From Funneliformis mosseae (Eukaryota; Glomeromycota; Glomeromycetes; Glomerales; Glomeraceae), in contig CAJVPP010000016.1 in the NCBI GenBank assembly GCA_910592005.1, forward strand, positions 1 through 64,000: a stretch of 64,000 bases of DNA, in the 5' to 3' direction. Within the stretch, counting starts at the first letter, position 1. Each line of letters begins with the position of its first letter. The position numbers and the translations under genes were made by a program. The notes beneath the pieces are model-generated. The model ran no database searches and had not been told where the DNA came from. It saw only the letters and a program-made list of their open reading frames with translations. Positions 50,187 to 62,285 of the stretch are shown in pieces.

Positions 50187-50907
50187 TATGCCTTCATCAT
50201 CACAACCACATTTATATTTTTCAGCAACCGTTCCACAATCAAATATTTCTTTTTGTAATCTTTGATTAACGATATTATGGACAGCGCAGGCCCATTGAGA
50301 TGCTGCTACTCTTGAAGATACTTGTGGTGGATATTTCTCAAGGATGGATTGAAATTCCGTTGCGCTATAAGGATGATAACTGGTTAGACTGATGTTTGAT
50401 TAATAGAATATACGTATTCATACGTTATTTACCATTCGCCGCAAGGATATAATCTACTAAATAAATATATGAAGCTTTTAAGAGCTTCTTTTTCATCTGT
50501 TGTTGGTTGCTCCGGAAATCGTCCCATCATTGTATGAAGTAACTAATTAATTATAAAAAAAAATTAATTCGAATCCAAAAAATAAAAAATATAAATTATT
50601 TTTTTTTTTTTTTCTTAATACCTTCCAACTGCTACGTCCAAGCTCGGCTCTTTTGAAACATAAATAAATAAGTAAATAAATGCAGAGTTGGAAATAAAAA
50701 AAAAATTATTTCGCGCTAAATAAAAAATATATACTTGATAGTTGCATTCCCCAATTGGGGCATTACGACTGGTCCTGTTATAACATCATGATTAATCTCG
50801 GGCAAGGGAGTGATCTGTTCACGAGTATGAATAGAGGATTTTAAATAGAAAAATGACGGTAATATAACTATAAAAAGTAAGATGAAAAATAATGAAAGCG
50901 GACGCAT
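50187..50907 (-). CDS. ERV-family FAD sulfhydryl oxidase (Erv2-like), altered C-terminus
   Basis: Four exons: 50907-50735, 50649-50622, 50542-50433 and 50379-50187, about 167 residues. An N-terminal hydrophobic signal-anchor (SLFFILLFIVILPSFFYL) suggests the endoplasmic reticulum, as for Erv2. The ERV/ALR domain follows: AELGRSSWK, LLHTMMGRFPE, FIYLFSRLYPCGEC (the redox CxxC, split by intron 3), EKYPPQVSSRVAASQWAC, HNIVNQRLQKEIFDC. It would oxidise thiols, donating electrons to FAD and oxygen to help form disulfides. In the given sequence the tail reads AENINVVVMMKA; one more A in the run near 50218-50221 would give a Cys-x-Cys tail typical of the family, so a one-base indel or sequence error is likely. 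Confidence 0.85.
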
Positions 50908-51277
50908 ATTATGTGCCTTTTTTTTTTTAATAGAAAATGAATGTATGAGAAAAAATAATTAGTCCAGTGTAAATTTGAAATTAAACAACTACTAGATCTT
51001 TTTATTTTAGTAGTTTCGTATTTAATTATTTAAATTTGCTGCCTTATTATAGTAATTGTTCCATTCAAAGAAATGATGTTCGGTAAACATCCCATTGTTA
51101 ATAAAAGGTAACATCTGGATTTTTTTTTTTTAGCGTGGTGATTCTTTTTAACCAATATTTTCTATTGAGGGCTCCTTGGATAGATCTCCCCGATTTCGTA
51201 AAGAGGACATTACTCGTCAAGTCCAATTTTACCTTTTTACGTTATTATTTTCACAATTTTTCGTACAAAAAAAAAAA
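50908..51277. promoter_or_regulatory. shared divergent promoter, ERV-like / PIS
   Basis: The 370 bases between two divergent start codons. The PIS ATG is preceded by an A run (about 51267-51278), and T runs lie near 50919 and 51120. No consensus box is obvious. Two longer forward frames overlap the right end but are shadows. Confidence 0.35.
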
Positions 51278-52542
51278 ATGGCCAATAAAAATAAACAGCA
51301 ACATAGAAATCAACCTCCACCATCACATAAAGTTCAAGAGAATGTTTTCTTATTTATTCCAAATATTATAGGTACATATGATTGTAGAATTTCCATCCTT
51401 TTTATAATTCTCTCTTAATTTACTTTTATAACCGTTTATTTAGAAAGTTTTTTATTTTATTTTTATTTTATTTTAATTTTATTATTATGATGATTATCAT
51501 TATTATTATATCTTTACCAACATACTCTTAATATATTATTTTACATTAATAATTTCTTAATCAGGCTTAAAAAATTTAATATTTATGTGATAAATAGGCT
51601 TTACTCGGGTCATTCTTGCCATAATCTCACTTTATTATATGCCAAACCAACCATGGAAATGTATGGGCCTTTATATAATTTCATGTCTGTTGGATGCCGT
51701 AGATGGCAATGCTGCTAGATATTTTCAACAATGTACGTGTTTCACCAAAGATTCTTTTTGAATTTTTTAATCGCTTACATGTTTGATATTTTATATAGGT
51801 AGTAAGTTCGGTGCGGTTTTAGATATGGTAACTGACAGATCAACAACTTCTTGCCTATTGTGTTTCCTTGCTACTAAATATCCTTCTTGGACAATTTTAT
51901 TTCAATTATTGATTTCTTTGGACCTTAGCAGTCATTATATGCACATCTACAGGTCATAACATTTTCTAATGAAATTTCATCACGTGATTTGACCTCTTTT
52001 AAATCTTATCATCTAAACCATTTTGTATTTAGTTCATTGACATCTGGTTCTTCGAGCCATAAACATATCGATAAGTCTTCAAATTTTATTTTGCACTCGT
52101 ACTATTCTGATAATGTAAGTCTTTTATGTGCGTGACAGTACCCTCTTTTTTTTTTTTTTTTTTTTTATAATCGAACAATGATACTAACGATATTTTACAG
52201 AGAGTCCTTTTTATCTTTTGTGCATTAAACGAATTGTTCTTTGTTGCATTATATCTCTTATCATTTGATCATGAAGGTATAGGAACGAGTTATTTAAGAA
52301 GATTTAAATTTCCTTTTTTTATTTTTTTTTTTTTTTAATCATTTCTTTCTTTGATTCGTTAATGACTAACATCTTTCTTCTATAATATTATAGATCCATG
52401 GTTTAATATTACAATTAAATTGATTGCTTTCATATCTTTTCCTATTTGTGCGGGAAAACAAATAATTAACGTAATTCAATTAACTCGTGCTAGTCAAACC
52501 TTAGCTAGTATTGATCTCGCCGAACGAAAAATGAACAATTGA
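51278..52542 (+). CDS. PIS1: phosphatidylinositol synthase
   Basis: Six exons: 51278-51371, 51598-51732, 51799-51952, 52033-52114, 52201-52276 and 52394-52542, 229 residues, all GT-AG with total length divisible by three. The CDP-alcohol phosphotransferase motif is complete: DGNAAR, then eight residues, G, three residues, D, three residues, D (about residues 68-91). Typical PIS segments follow (SLTSGSSSHKHID, NELFFVALYLL), and the chain has several membrane helices. It joins CDP-diacylglycerol and myo-inositol to make phosphatidylinositol in the endoplasmic reticulum. Length fits yeast and human PIS. Homology to PIS rather than other CDP-alcohol enzymes rests on the SGSSSHK block. A polypyrimidine tract of more than 20 T precedes exon 5. 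Confidence 0.93.
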
Positions 52543-53179
52543 ATCGAGTTAAATTTTTATCCACATTTTATTAATATAATTACTTAGCACCTTCGCTTTT
52601 AAAATGATTTCATATTTTAATTCTGTAACGCTAAAACCTTAAAATCGTCTTCTTTTTCCTTTTAAAGGATTTCTTCCTTTTACCTAATTTATCACTTGTA
52701 TCATTATTGTATTTCTTTTCGGTGAAAACCAATAAAAATAATAAATAAATGTGTACCAATATAAAAAGGGTTTAATAGATATTATTTCAAGTCGGACCTT
52801 TATATTAAAACAAAAAGCCGTTGAATCTATCTTCTTGAGCAAATTGAATGAGTGCATAGTCACGGAAAGAAAAAGAATCGAAGAAACGAGAAAAAAAAAA
52901 AAATTAACAAACCCTTAGATGAGACATTACATTTACTTCGACTCATCAAACTTACCTTCAAATTTGCAACTTTGAACTTAATTATAATAAAAGAAAAAAC
53001 AAACAAAAAAAAAAAAAAAAACAAGGACAGCTATAGAATTTTTGAAATTTTTAAAACAAAGTTTAGAATTATGTTATTATTTAAATGTCCATATAGGCTA
53101 AAATATTGTAAAAATTTCAAAGAAATTTAGGATGTTTCTAATTAATGAGATTTTATTTTCAAATTAATATATCTTGGAT
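52543..53179. other. spacer between convergent PIS and Sm-D3 genes
   Basis: Holds both 3' untranslated regions. AATAAA words near 52740 could serve PIS polyadenylation. Poly-A runs (near 52900 and 53005) account for the chance frame 52852-53130, which I do not support. Confidence 0.5.
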
Positions 53180-53741
53180 TTATTGTGAACGTCCACGATT
53201 GCCACGAGGTCCACCACGGAATGCTCTAGCTCTACCTCCACGTGCTAAAACAAAAAATTTTTTTTTTATATCAATAAATAAATTATCAATATAACATGTT
53301 TAAAACAAAATTTTACAAAAAATTATTCATACCTTGAGCTCTAGCAACGGTGGCTTTACCTCTACCCATTCCTATGCCTCTACCTTTCATAGCATTTGGA
53401 CCGATCTTCTTAAACATTGGAGCATTCTTTAACATATCTGGTACGATAAAGAATCTGACGTGTGAACCTCTGATATAAACTTGATCTAATTGAGACACAC
53501 GTCCATCCCTTGCTGTAACAGTAATTTCACGAAGTTGTACGTTCATATTATCCTCAGCTAAGAATTTTTTTTTTTTTATAGATACGTTATCTTTGTGTTG
53601 GATCTATTTCTAAACTAAAATAATTTTTTTTTTTTTACCTTCAGATAATTTTCCTCTGTAAACTGTCCCATTATTTAATTCTAAGGTCACAACATGTCCT
53701 TGAGCTTCGTGAAGTAATTTGATAGGCACACCAATCGACAT
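53180..53741 (-). CDS. SMD3: small nuclear ribonucleoprotein Sm-D3
   Basis: Three exons: 53741-53639, 53557-53333 and 53244-53180, 130 residues, all GT-AG. The Sm fold is clear: [38 protein letters not shown] (Sm1) and [21 protein letters not shown] (Sm2, with the IRG turn). An internal [11 protein letters not shown] segment and a C-terminal tail of Arg-Gly repeats ([20 protein letters not shown]) are typical of D3. The protein is part of the seven-member Sm ring on U1, U2, U4 and U5 snRNA; the RG tail is a substrate for arginine methylation in other eukaryotes. It is divergent from the 54.6-kb gene. Confidence 0.95.
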
Positions 53742-54368
53742 TTTGTAGGTTGATTGATAAAACGTTTGAAAAATGAATTAAAAATTTTTTTTAACTAATA
53801 ATGAACAAATATCTTGTGTAACATGATAACATAAATAATCTAAATAATCTTCAAATTTGGGTATTTTTGAATCAACAAAAAAAACCCAAACAATGAATTG
53901 AATAACATATAACCGGTATGTCATTTAATATGTCTCGAAACATAAAAAAATGGACAGGGATGTGTTACACTTTAAACAATAATGACATATTAAATTTCCA
54001 AAAGTAATTATGTACTCACTATTAAAAAAAGCTCATACAACGTACCTACATAACCTCTCTTTTCATTTAATACTGGCTGGTCCATTCTTTTAAACTTTCT
54101 TTATTTATAACTTAACGTATTCCCTTGTACAAAAAAAAAACAAACCTGCGAGTTCCTTCACTCTCCTCAAAAATTATTCCATAATTCTGTACTCGGGAAC
54201 CCGTAGGTTTTTTTTTTTTTTTTTTGAATTCCCCTCTGAAGTTTTATATCGGTTATTATTATTTTACCACAATTTAAAACTTCATAAAAAAATATATCCA
54301 CCGTGCCTTTAAAAAAAAGTGCCTCAATTTTGGGGCGGGTCCCTTTACTTCGAATAATTCACCCTCCT

Positions 54369-54429
54369 TCTGCAACTTATCTTCCAACTCATTACGAGCC
54401 AGGGAGTTGGCAGTATCAAGTTGCAGAAA
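54369..54429 (+). ncRNA. bipartite hairpin in the presumed 5' UTR of the 54.6-kb gene
   Basis: An 11-base perfect inverted repeat (TTCTGCAACTT at 54369-54379 and AAGTTGCAGAA at 54419-54429) encloses a second perfect 7-base pair (CCAACTC at 54385-54391, GAGTTGG at 54405-54411) with a 13-base loop. Six bases later a donor-like CCTG/GTAAAA follows at about 54435, and an acceptor (TTAATAG) ends near 54535, so the hairpin would lie at the 3' end of a non-coding first exon. Reported as an RNA element, not a separate gene. Confidence 0.45.
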
Positions 54430-54610
54430 ACCTGGTAAAACTAATGAATTACCATAATTATTAAGATTTTAACCATTTATTTTAATAATTCATTTTTCAT
54501 TTTTTTTTTTCCTTTTTAACAAATAAAATTAATAGGTAAAAAGTAGAGGGAATTATGAGTTTAGCGAGACCGGACCACCAATTTTACCGGTTTTAAAGAT
54601 AGAAGAATCC

Positions 54611-55354
54611 ATGCAAGATAGGTCAATAATATCATTACCTAAAGTTGAGGGTTCGATTTCAAAAACACTAATGACTTCATTGGACTCAAATGATCCTAAT
54701 TCGGACAATATGTTCTCTGATTCGAAAGAGGTCATAATTCCTTTATCACCATTGAAAAGAGCAATTACAACTAATACGGATAATGGATATTTACCGGTTC
54801 AAGATTCGGATAGTAAAAGGATTTCACGGGCATCATCTGGCTCAGATTCATTACCATCCTGGGCTTACGCGTATTATACTCTTCCATCAGACAGTAACAG
54901 GGATACCCTTTTGCAAGATAGAACAGATGAATCAGACATAATCATGTCGGAATCCTCTGCGGCAGCTGGCGTTGGAACGCCTGATTATAATAATAAGAAA
55001 AGCAATTCTCAAAAATCCCCTTCGAGTCGTAGTAAACCTTCTCGTTTTTCATTTAAATTACCTTCAACGACAAGTTTTCATACATTATCACAACGAGCAT
55101 TTCATTACTCAAGGGAGCCTTTTAATATATGTCCATTTGGTTCGGTTTTGTTTACGATGGGATTTATATTTCCGCCACTTTGGTGGTTTGGATCCTTTTA
55201 CCCTCGGCATTTAAAATCTACCTCTGATTTTCGATGGAAAAGATACAATCGATTAATGTCAATTTTTTCGTTCTTCTTGATAGCTGGTATACTGGCTATA
55301 ACAATTTGGTATTTAAGATATTATGTAGAACCGGATGAATTCAAATTGGTATAA
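54611..55354 (+). CDS. fungal two-pass membrane protein, Ser-rich N-terminus
   Basis: The main exon encodes 247 residues from MQDRSIIS to EFKLV. Its frame stays open upstream to about 54536, but no earlier ATG was found; an intron from about 54435 to 54535 probably interrupts the 5' UTR. Residues 1-165 are polar, rich in Ser, Asp and Pro (potential phosphorylation sites), and end in a Lys/Ser/Arg-rich stretch. Two hydrophobic helices follow: about 176-197 (FGSVLFTMGFIFPPLWWFGSFYP) and 215-235 (LMSIFSFFLIAGILAITIWYL). The CPFG...PPLWW...FYP and WKRYNRLMS pattern recalls an uncharacterised fungal membrane protein family; no function can be given. It converges with ASCC2. Confidence 0.8.
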   Translation: MQDRSIISLPKVEGSISKTLMTSLDSNDPNSDNMFSDSKEVIIPLSPLKRAITTNTDNGYLPVQDSDSKRISRASSGSDSLPSWAYAYYTLPSDSNRDTLLQDRTDESDIIMSESSAAAGVGTPDYNNKKSNSQKSPSSRSKPSRFSFKLPSTTSFHTLSQRAFHYSREPFNICPFGSVLFTMGFIFPPLWWFGSFYPRHLKSTSDFRWKRYNRLMSIFSFFLIAGILAITIWYLRYYVEPDEFKLV

Positions 55355-55937
55355 CAAGTGGTGGACTTTTTTTTTTTTACCTTAAAATTTTTATAAATCC
55401 CTGTTTTTGATTTTGGGAAGGATTGGTTAGATATTATATTTTTTATTTATTTTTATTTTTTTTTTTTTGAATCGGGGGGGACTCTAACAGATTTAGAATT
55501 TCCTTAATAATATATATATATTTTTTTTGTAACATCTAAAACTTTAATAACGATAATAATTTGAGAAATTTACTTTTTACACCTTTTTTTTGTGTACATA
55601 GTGATTTTTTTTCTTTTTTCTTTTTTTTAGTTTTTTTTTAGATTTTTTTTTTTTTTTTGTGTGCTGGACTTTGGACATTTCCTTTTCCCACCAATAGATA
55701 ATTAGAACATAAAAATAAAAGTGATTCTTTTAGAATTAATTTATTTCCGATAAACAATTGTTTTTTAATTATTGTTAATCATGACAAATATAATTGTTAT
55801 AATGTAATAATAAAAAAATTTTTTTTGGTATGATCCATCTTTCAAGCGAAATATTATGTAAAAGATCTTTTGTGCGTCTTAAAGGTACTCGAAACCTTTG
55901 TTAATTGTAATTCATAAAGTTGAATGTTCAGATAAAT
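55355..55937. other. spacer between convergent 54.6-kb gene and ASCC2
   Basis: T-rich sequence holding both 3' untranslated regions, with T runs near 55451-55470, 55600-55660 and a TA repeat near 55512. AATAAAA near 55715 and 55807 may serve as polyadenylation signals. No gene seen. Confidence 0.5.
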
Positions 55938-58900
55938 TTACTTAAAACCTCGATCCATTTTCTTCTGAAAAGCATTCTTTCGATCGTGATTAGCATGTTT
56001 TTTTCTAGGCCAACTTTTACCGCGCGTTGAGTAAGCACCAGGAGCACCATTTTCATCATTGACACCATTCGCGTCATTGGCTTCATTTGCATCATTTGTG
56101 CCAGTAACATGATTATGCACTCCGCCCCTTCCTCTACCTCCCTTGTTCCATCCTCTACCTCCTCTAGCTCTATTACCTCTACCTCCTCTAAATCCGTTGT
56201 ATCCTCTATTTCCCCTTCCCGTATTATATCTACCCCTATGTTGATTATGATTTTCATGCTGAAGGGATGTGCCAGAAGAAATTTCGCCAGAATCATTTAA
56301 AGGTTCTTCACGATTGCCTTTCCACTCGTATTTCGCGAGTAATTTCTCTTTTCTTGGCTATAGAAACGAAATAAAGAAAAATGAACATAAATCATTATTT
56401 TTTTTTAAAAAAAAAACCCCAACTCAAAATAGGTCATTCCAATTTTAAAGATATTTACGTTTCTCTGGAACATGATATACCATCCCTCTATTTGTTCATC
56501 AGTCATTTGTGTAATTCTCCTAAGATGAACACGTTTACCTGACTTTCTTACAGTACTCGTCCTATCAAATACTGACGGATCTGATTGATACATTTTGATA
56601 AGTTCTTGTTCGTTCATAATACCAGGATCAATCTTTTTTAAATAAATGAGGAAAAAGGAATTAGGTCAAAGGAATGGGTGACTTGTTTTGTCCAAGATAT
56701 GATCCAATTTACCTCTGTCTTATCACGTGAATTCGTGTCTGATCTGTCGTCCAGCTCGTCAACCATGCGAAGGTCGATTCCACGCATGTTCAAACCACTA
56801 GTATCATAAGTATCATCATATTCATCCTCATACATCATATTATAAGCTACATCCATTATTGATTCTTTATGAGTTTCAACAAATGATTTATCATCCAACA
56901 ATTTATCAACCGTACCACGTCTTAATAAAAGAGAAACAAATAATTCGAATTAAAAAGTAAATTAAAAGGGGAACATGATAATAAAATGAATTTGCAACAT
57001 AAACTGTAGGATGACTAACTTCATCTTTCCTTTATGCATTCTAGATACTTCAAGAGTTTTTCCTGAAAACACATCGAATTCATCATTATCAAATATGTTC
57101 TTTCGTTGGGATAGTAAATCATCACCAACTAATAATCGAAATTTGAATATATTAAAAAAAAAAGTCTAATAAAAAAATAATAATCACAAATACTTTAGAA
57201 AGGAAAACCGATCGAACCATTTTGATATTCAACCGTTTTCTGACTAAAATAAAAAAATGACGCGTAAAAAAAAAAGATTTCACAGTTATAAGGTTCCGCC
57301 AAAGCTTAAATCTCATTTAAAAGCATACATACCGCGCCATCTTACGGTCCAACGATTCTAGATGTTCTGGAAGTGACATTGACAATAATCGATCTATGAC
57401 AGTTTCTACATTATTATCAAATGTAATCAAACATTTCTCAATAAAACCTTCACCCAAATCAGGGAACATTTCTTGTACTTGTGATATTGCATCCTCATTG
57501 ATGCCATTAGACTAAATAGGACAATGAAGAGACATGAGTTGTTGTTAAAGTAATCTTTTACGAACGATAAATATAATTATTCTACCTTGATATTAAAATC
57601 AGCAATATTGGCTTTTTGTCCATTAAAACCATTGGATACACGCGACGCATATCGCTTTTGCTTTTGATCTAATCGCATACGCCACGGTGCCTTTTCAGTT
57701 TCTTGATTCATATTTTGCATAGATTCCAAAGACATAATTATATAATCAATTTCAGCATCTTCAGTGTGAAAAAATTAAGGAACACTATAATAGATAATTT
57801 CACGTATCATATAAAAGAGAGAGAGATCTAAAAATATATATAAAAGGATATACACAAATTTCGTTTTTTATTTTGGTTAATTTTCCACTTAAATCGAATT
57901 CGATTTCCACATCCAAAAGTAAAGGAGCATCAATAAGATATTGTACGGGCTTCTCTAATGGTGAAAGTTCAATCATCCACATCAATCCACTAACCATCCT
58001 ATTTAAAGTTTCATTCAAGTCTCCCAAATTTTCATCAGATTTTGTAAATGAATAAATATCATCTTCACTGGATGTAAATCCTAAAGGGCTGAAAAAATAT
58101 GCGTCGAAAATATGATATACTAATGATATTAGAGCATGTTTTAATATGTTAAAATCACGAAATATTTCTTGTGATTCATTTCCAGAAATAAATATATTTA
58201 ATATTGATGGTACTATGTCATCATAAAATATTTTTATTGTCACTAAAAAATCTTCTTCGTCTGAATATTCGTTACTGCTAAATATGTATGCTATAGATTT
58301 AGAAACTGTAAACAAACAATCTAAAGTGATAGATATGTCTAAAATATAACTCAAATAAATCTTTGCATCTGATATTATTGAATCATTATTAACATTCTCA
58401 CTCTTGCAATCTTTCTCGCTGAATTCTTTAAACTTATTTTGAATTGCCTTAATATAATTGTACAGAGTAATTGAATGGGATTCGAAATCCTTCGTCAATT
58501 CCGGAACCGAATCCATTATATTGTCCATAATTTTCTTGGTACAAGTAAAATTGGATTTTCCATAAGTTGCAACTAAATCAAGTAAAAATGGTACGGAGAT
58601 CCAATTTTTACGATAAAGTTCCCCCATTAAAGATTTTGAATTTCTGGACATATTTGATGAAATTTTTGATTCTGAAACGCGCAGCAAAACATTCAATACT
58701 TTCTTTTCTAATTCTTTATTACGAAATTCAACGTTTTTAACATCACGGGATCTAGCATGAGTTCCAAGGAATGTTTCAAGAAACTTTTGAAGAGAATTAT
58801 TCTGTAACATTTGTTTTTGAAACATTTTATCTTGGAGCCGGAGAAGTAACGATAGATTTGCGTTCCAAACATTAATTGCTTCTACCCAATCTTCTTCCAT

Positions 58901-58960
58901 AAAGTTTCGAGGTTCGAGATCCTCAACATAAGGTGGGAAAATCAAATTGTCTGCTGTCAT
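55938..58960 (-). CDS. ASCC2: ASCC2 homologue (CUE-domain subunit of the ribosome-rescue ASC-1/RQT complex)
   Basis: Eight exons from 58960 to 55938 give about 799 residues, close to human ASCC2 (757). Exon 1 (58960 to about 57856) carries the family N-terminus (NFMEEDWVEAINVWNANLSLLLRLQD...). Exon 3 (about 57511-57333) encodes the CUE domain: ISQVQEMFPDLGEGFIEKC...ETVIDRLL, with the MFP and terminal LL that bind ubiquitin. Next come NIFDNDEFDVF and SRMHKGKM, typical of ASCC2, an acidic segment, and a C-terminal Arg-Gly-rich region ending KMDRGFK. In yeast and animals the protein reads ubiquitin on stalled ribosomes (yeast Cue3) so that the helicase partner can split them; in animals it also serves alkylation repair. 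The exon 1/2 and exon 4 joins (donors T/GTGTAT and G/GTTTTC) were chosen by phase and are less certain. Confidence 0.88.
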
Positions 58961-60940
58961 TTTCAGAAAATTTTCTCGTTGTTTGAAATATTTTTATGAT
59001 GATTTTTGTAGTGATCGATACACAAAAATAAATTTTGTTTTTCTATGGATCATACATTTATACATGATTTAGAACCCTTCTGTGCAGACACATGATGTAA
59101 TATTATAAGTTTTACTAATTTACTAATACCTTCATAAATTAAGATCAGGTATAAATTTATCAATCATAGTAATAATTATCTTCTAATTCTGAATAATTTT
59201 TGTATATTGGGCTAGGTCAAATTATTAATTAGTAACTGATAAAGTTAATTAATTAATACTTATAAGTTCAATGATTAAATATTTAACTTATACAATTTAA
59301 GTTGCCATTTGGATCTGACAAAACGTTTAAACCTTTAGATTCGCGGATTTTATAAGGTTTTAATATAATTTACTAAATTTTACCTTTACTCTTAGATAAC
59401 TTGCAAAGTTAGGTTTTATTTAGAAACTTTATATGCAATATAAATTCTATATTTTATATAAGAAAAATTTATGAGAAAGAATTTGCTATGAATTTTTATA
59501 ATATAATAATGAAATATAATATATCAAAATCAATAACAGAACTTTATCATATACTTTTTGATGAAATTTCCATTAATAAGCTTATGTTATATTTCTATAT
59601 AGATGTTAAATCCAAATCATCATTGCATATATACTTGTGTTTAACTTTCATATATTTATCTTTCTTTGCATTAAACCTTAATTATTTTATAATTAAATTC
59701 AAAGTTTATTATAATATTTATGAAAAGAATCCTGTTAAGTATATTATATTATTTCTGAATCTGAAATTACAAAATATTAGTTTAATATAATCTAAGATAA
59801 ATAATCAATCTAAAAATTTATTAAATAAATGTAGTATAATAAATGAAATCTGTAAAATTACTAAAAGAATTCTAAATTAAAGAAAGATTTAATTGAAAAT
59901 TTTTAAACTCTAATTTATTTAATTTGTAATATATTTAATTATCAATCTCAAAAATAAACCTATTAAATATTTAACAAAAGAAAATAAAAAATTTTGAAAA
60001 ATAATTCAATTTATAAATAAAAATTTTATATATGAAGATGTATAATAAAGCATATAAAATAAAGAGTAATAAAATGCTAATTAATTTAATTGACTGTAAA
60101 AAAAGCTTGATTAACTTATCTTTTTATAAATACATATGTAAAAATTTTTAAAGCATTATTACAAATTATAATAATTAAATAATATAATAAATTAATCTAT
60201 ACTATTTGTTATCCTTTTTATTATCATTAAAAGATTTAGAATAGCTATAAAACTCTTTACAGTAAAATAAGAAATTTACCAAAAAATTTTTTTTTGAATT
60301 AATGTTAAATCTGAATTTATTTTATCAAAAAATAATATTTAACTTATAAAATAAAAAAAAATTTTTTTTTGGTAGTTTTCTTCTTTTTTTATTACAAATA
60401 TTTATATTATTTTTTAGATTTAGAATTAAAAAAAAATTTACATTATAATTTATTTAAAAAATTATACAATATACAAATAATGAAAAAATTTTAATTTTCA
60501 TTAAAAGAGTTAAAGTAAAAACAAAATAATAATTATAAAAATATACTATACTATTTTGTCTTTTTACATTATATATATAAAAAATATAATATTATTATAA
60601 ATTATATTAAATATAAGAAATCATATTTTTTATTTAATATAAAAAAGCTTTTTAAAAAAATAGATAATATTACAAGAGTTTATAATATTTTACACTTGTG
60701 ATATAATATTTTATAATATATGTAATCTTATAATAGTTATATTACTGAAATAATAAAATAATAAAACAGATAATATTAATTATAATAAAGATAAACAGCA
60801 CAAACAAAGAGTTTTTATAAATGATTTATAATCTTATATATCATAAATTAAAAAAAACAGATAATTTATAATAAATGCAAAAGTTTAGATATTATTAATA
60901 AAATAATAAAAATAAGTTTTCATATTATAGTATTTGTAAT
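58961..60940. repeat. AT-rich spacer with a diverged R1 repeat copy
   Basis: The part next to ASCC2 should contain its promoter. At about 59340-59420 a block with TTACTAAATTTTAC and AACTTGCAAAG repeats the R1 element seen at 37.2 kb in the same orientation. A 100-codon frame at 59488-59790 is made of A/T-rich codons and has no recognised domain; I do not support it. The rest is low-complexity A/T. Confidence 0.4.
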
Positions 60941-60944
60941 ATAG

Positions 60945-61145
60945 ATACCTGCCGAAACCTTCTCAAAATAATTTTGTCATACCCTTTTCTATATTTTTAA
61001 TATAGTTTTGACAGTTTCAGCTTTCGTCATATCGAATGGATTTCTTCGTATCTCTTATTATGATTTTAATATAGTTTTATCTAAGTTTTAACTGTTATTA
61101 AGGGGTTTCGTCCTTCATCTATAATCTGTAGTAATAATAACATTT
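60945..61145. other. patch of less decayed unrecognised sequence
   Basis: About 200 bases with clearly more C and G than the flanks, including GCCGAAACCTTCTC, TTTCGTCATATCGAATGG and GGGGTTTCGTCC. CG dinucleotides survive here. The word TTTTAATATAGTTTT occurs twice about 60 bases apart. It fits no coding frame or element that I know. Confidence 0.35.
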
Positions 61146-61480
61146 ATTTCAAAAAAAAATGATAAATGTGAAAATAGAGTGATAATATTAAGAAAAAGAA
61201 TAAAAAATTTAATTATTTTATTTTATTATTAGTTTAATATTATAAAAAATAATTTTAAAATTGAAAATTTAAGTTTAAAAAACAGTTATATTTTATATAC
61301 TATATGTTTATTTTATATTCCTTAACACTAATTAAAATAGTTCAAATCAGCTAGAAATTAAATGACTGATTTTAAACTGATTTTAATATTATTTACAGTC
61401 AATTTATTATGTTTTTCAATCAATACAAATATGTATTAATAGATGTCAATTAATTTCAATCAAATATAATCATTCATATC
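61146..61480. other. AT-rich spacer, no gene seen
   Basis: Low-complexity A/T sequence. CAAT-type words (TCAATTTA, AATCAAAT) increase towards the tandem repeat at its right edge. Confidence 0.4.
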
Positions 61481-61725
61481 AATTCAGAATTTAAATTCAA
61501 TCATAAATCAGCCTAAAATTGACCTTAATTTAGCATTAATTTAGCATCAATTCAGAACTTAAATAACTATAAATTAGCCTAAAATTGGCATCAATTCAAA
61601 ACTTAAAATAATCATAAATTAGCCTAAAATTAGCCTCAATTTTACATTAATTAAAAACTTAAACAATCATAAATTAGCCTAATATTAGCTTCAATTTGGT
61701 ATTAATTCAGTTAAATAAGTATATA
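61481..61725 (+). repeat. ~56-bp tandem repeat, about four copies
   Basis: Units share AATTCAGAACTTAAA, then AATCATAAATTAGCCTAAAATT and a TAGC-TCAATTTAGCATT end. Starts recur at about 61481, 61543, 61587 and 61649, with some indels and substitutions. Confidence 0.65.
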
Positions 61726-62099
61726 AAATTGATATATTTTATTTATTTAAATTTATTAAATATTAAAATTTTATTAATAATAAAAATCTAATATAATTCG
61801 CAAAAATATAAAAAAATATTATTAAAATCTATTGATTAATTTTCTATTTAAAAATATAAGTAAAAAAATAGAAAACTATATAAAATAATAAAATATATTC
61901 CTTTTCTTCCTAAAATCTCTTTAAATTATCTTAAATATTTATTATTATAATATTATCATTTTTTTAAAAAAAAGAATAAAATAATAGAAATATAATTTAT
62001 TTTCTTTAAAAAATCCTTCAAAATCATCTAAAATATAAAAAATAATAAATAAAATAATAAAAAATAAAAAATCTATCCTTTCTCATAAATCACTTGAAA

Positions 62100-62285
62100 T
62101 TATTTTTTTTCTATTATAAAAGTAAAAAAATCAGTTTATTTTTAAAAAGTTGACTGGCTGATTGATAAAATTCAACTTAAGTTATCTAATTTTAATAGTT
62201 AAAAGCATTTTTCTATTATAAAAGGTAAAAAAATCAGTTTATTATTTAAAAAGTTGACTGTTTAATTGACAAATTCAACTTGTTC
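62100..62285 (+). repeat. ~107-bp direct duplication
   Basis: Two copies (about 62110-62190 and 62213-62285) share TTTCTATTATAAAAG, AAAAAAATCAGTTTATT and AAAAAGTTGACTG followed by TTGA-AAATTCAACTT. The differences are single substitutions and small indels. AGTTGACTG matches the terminus of the MITE at 30961-31137. Confidence 0.55.

Noticed and set aside
54369..54429. tRNA or small nuclear RNA gene
   Set aside because: The hairpin lacks a cloverleaf, A/B boxes or an Sm site.
59488..59790. 100-codon forward frame after ASCC2
   Set aside because: Only A/T-rich codons, no recognised domain, inside decayed repeat DNA.
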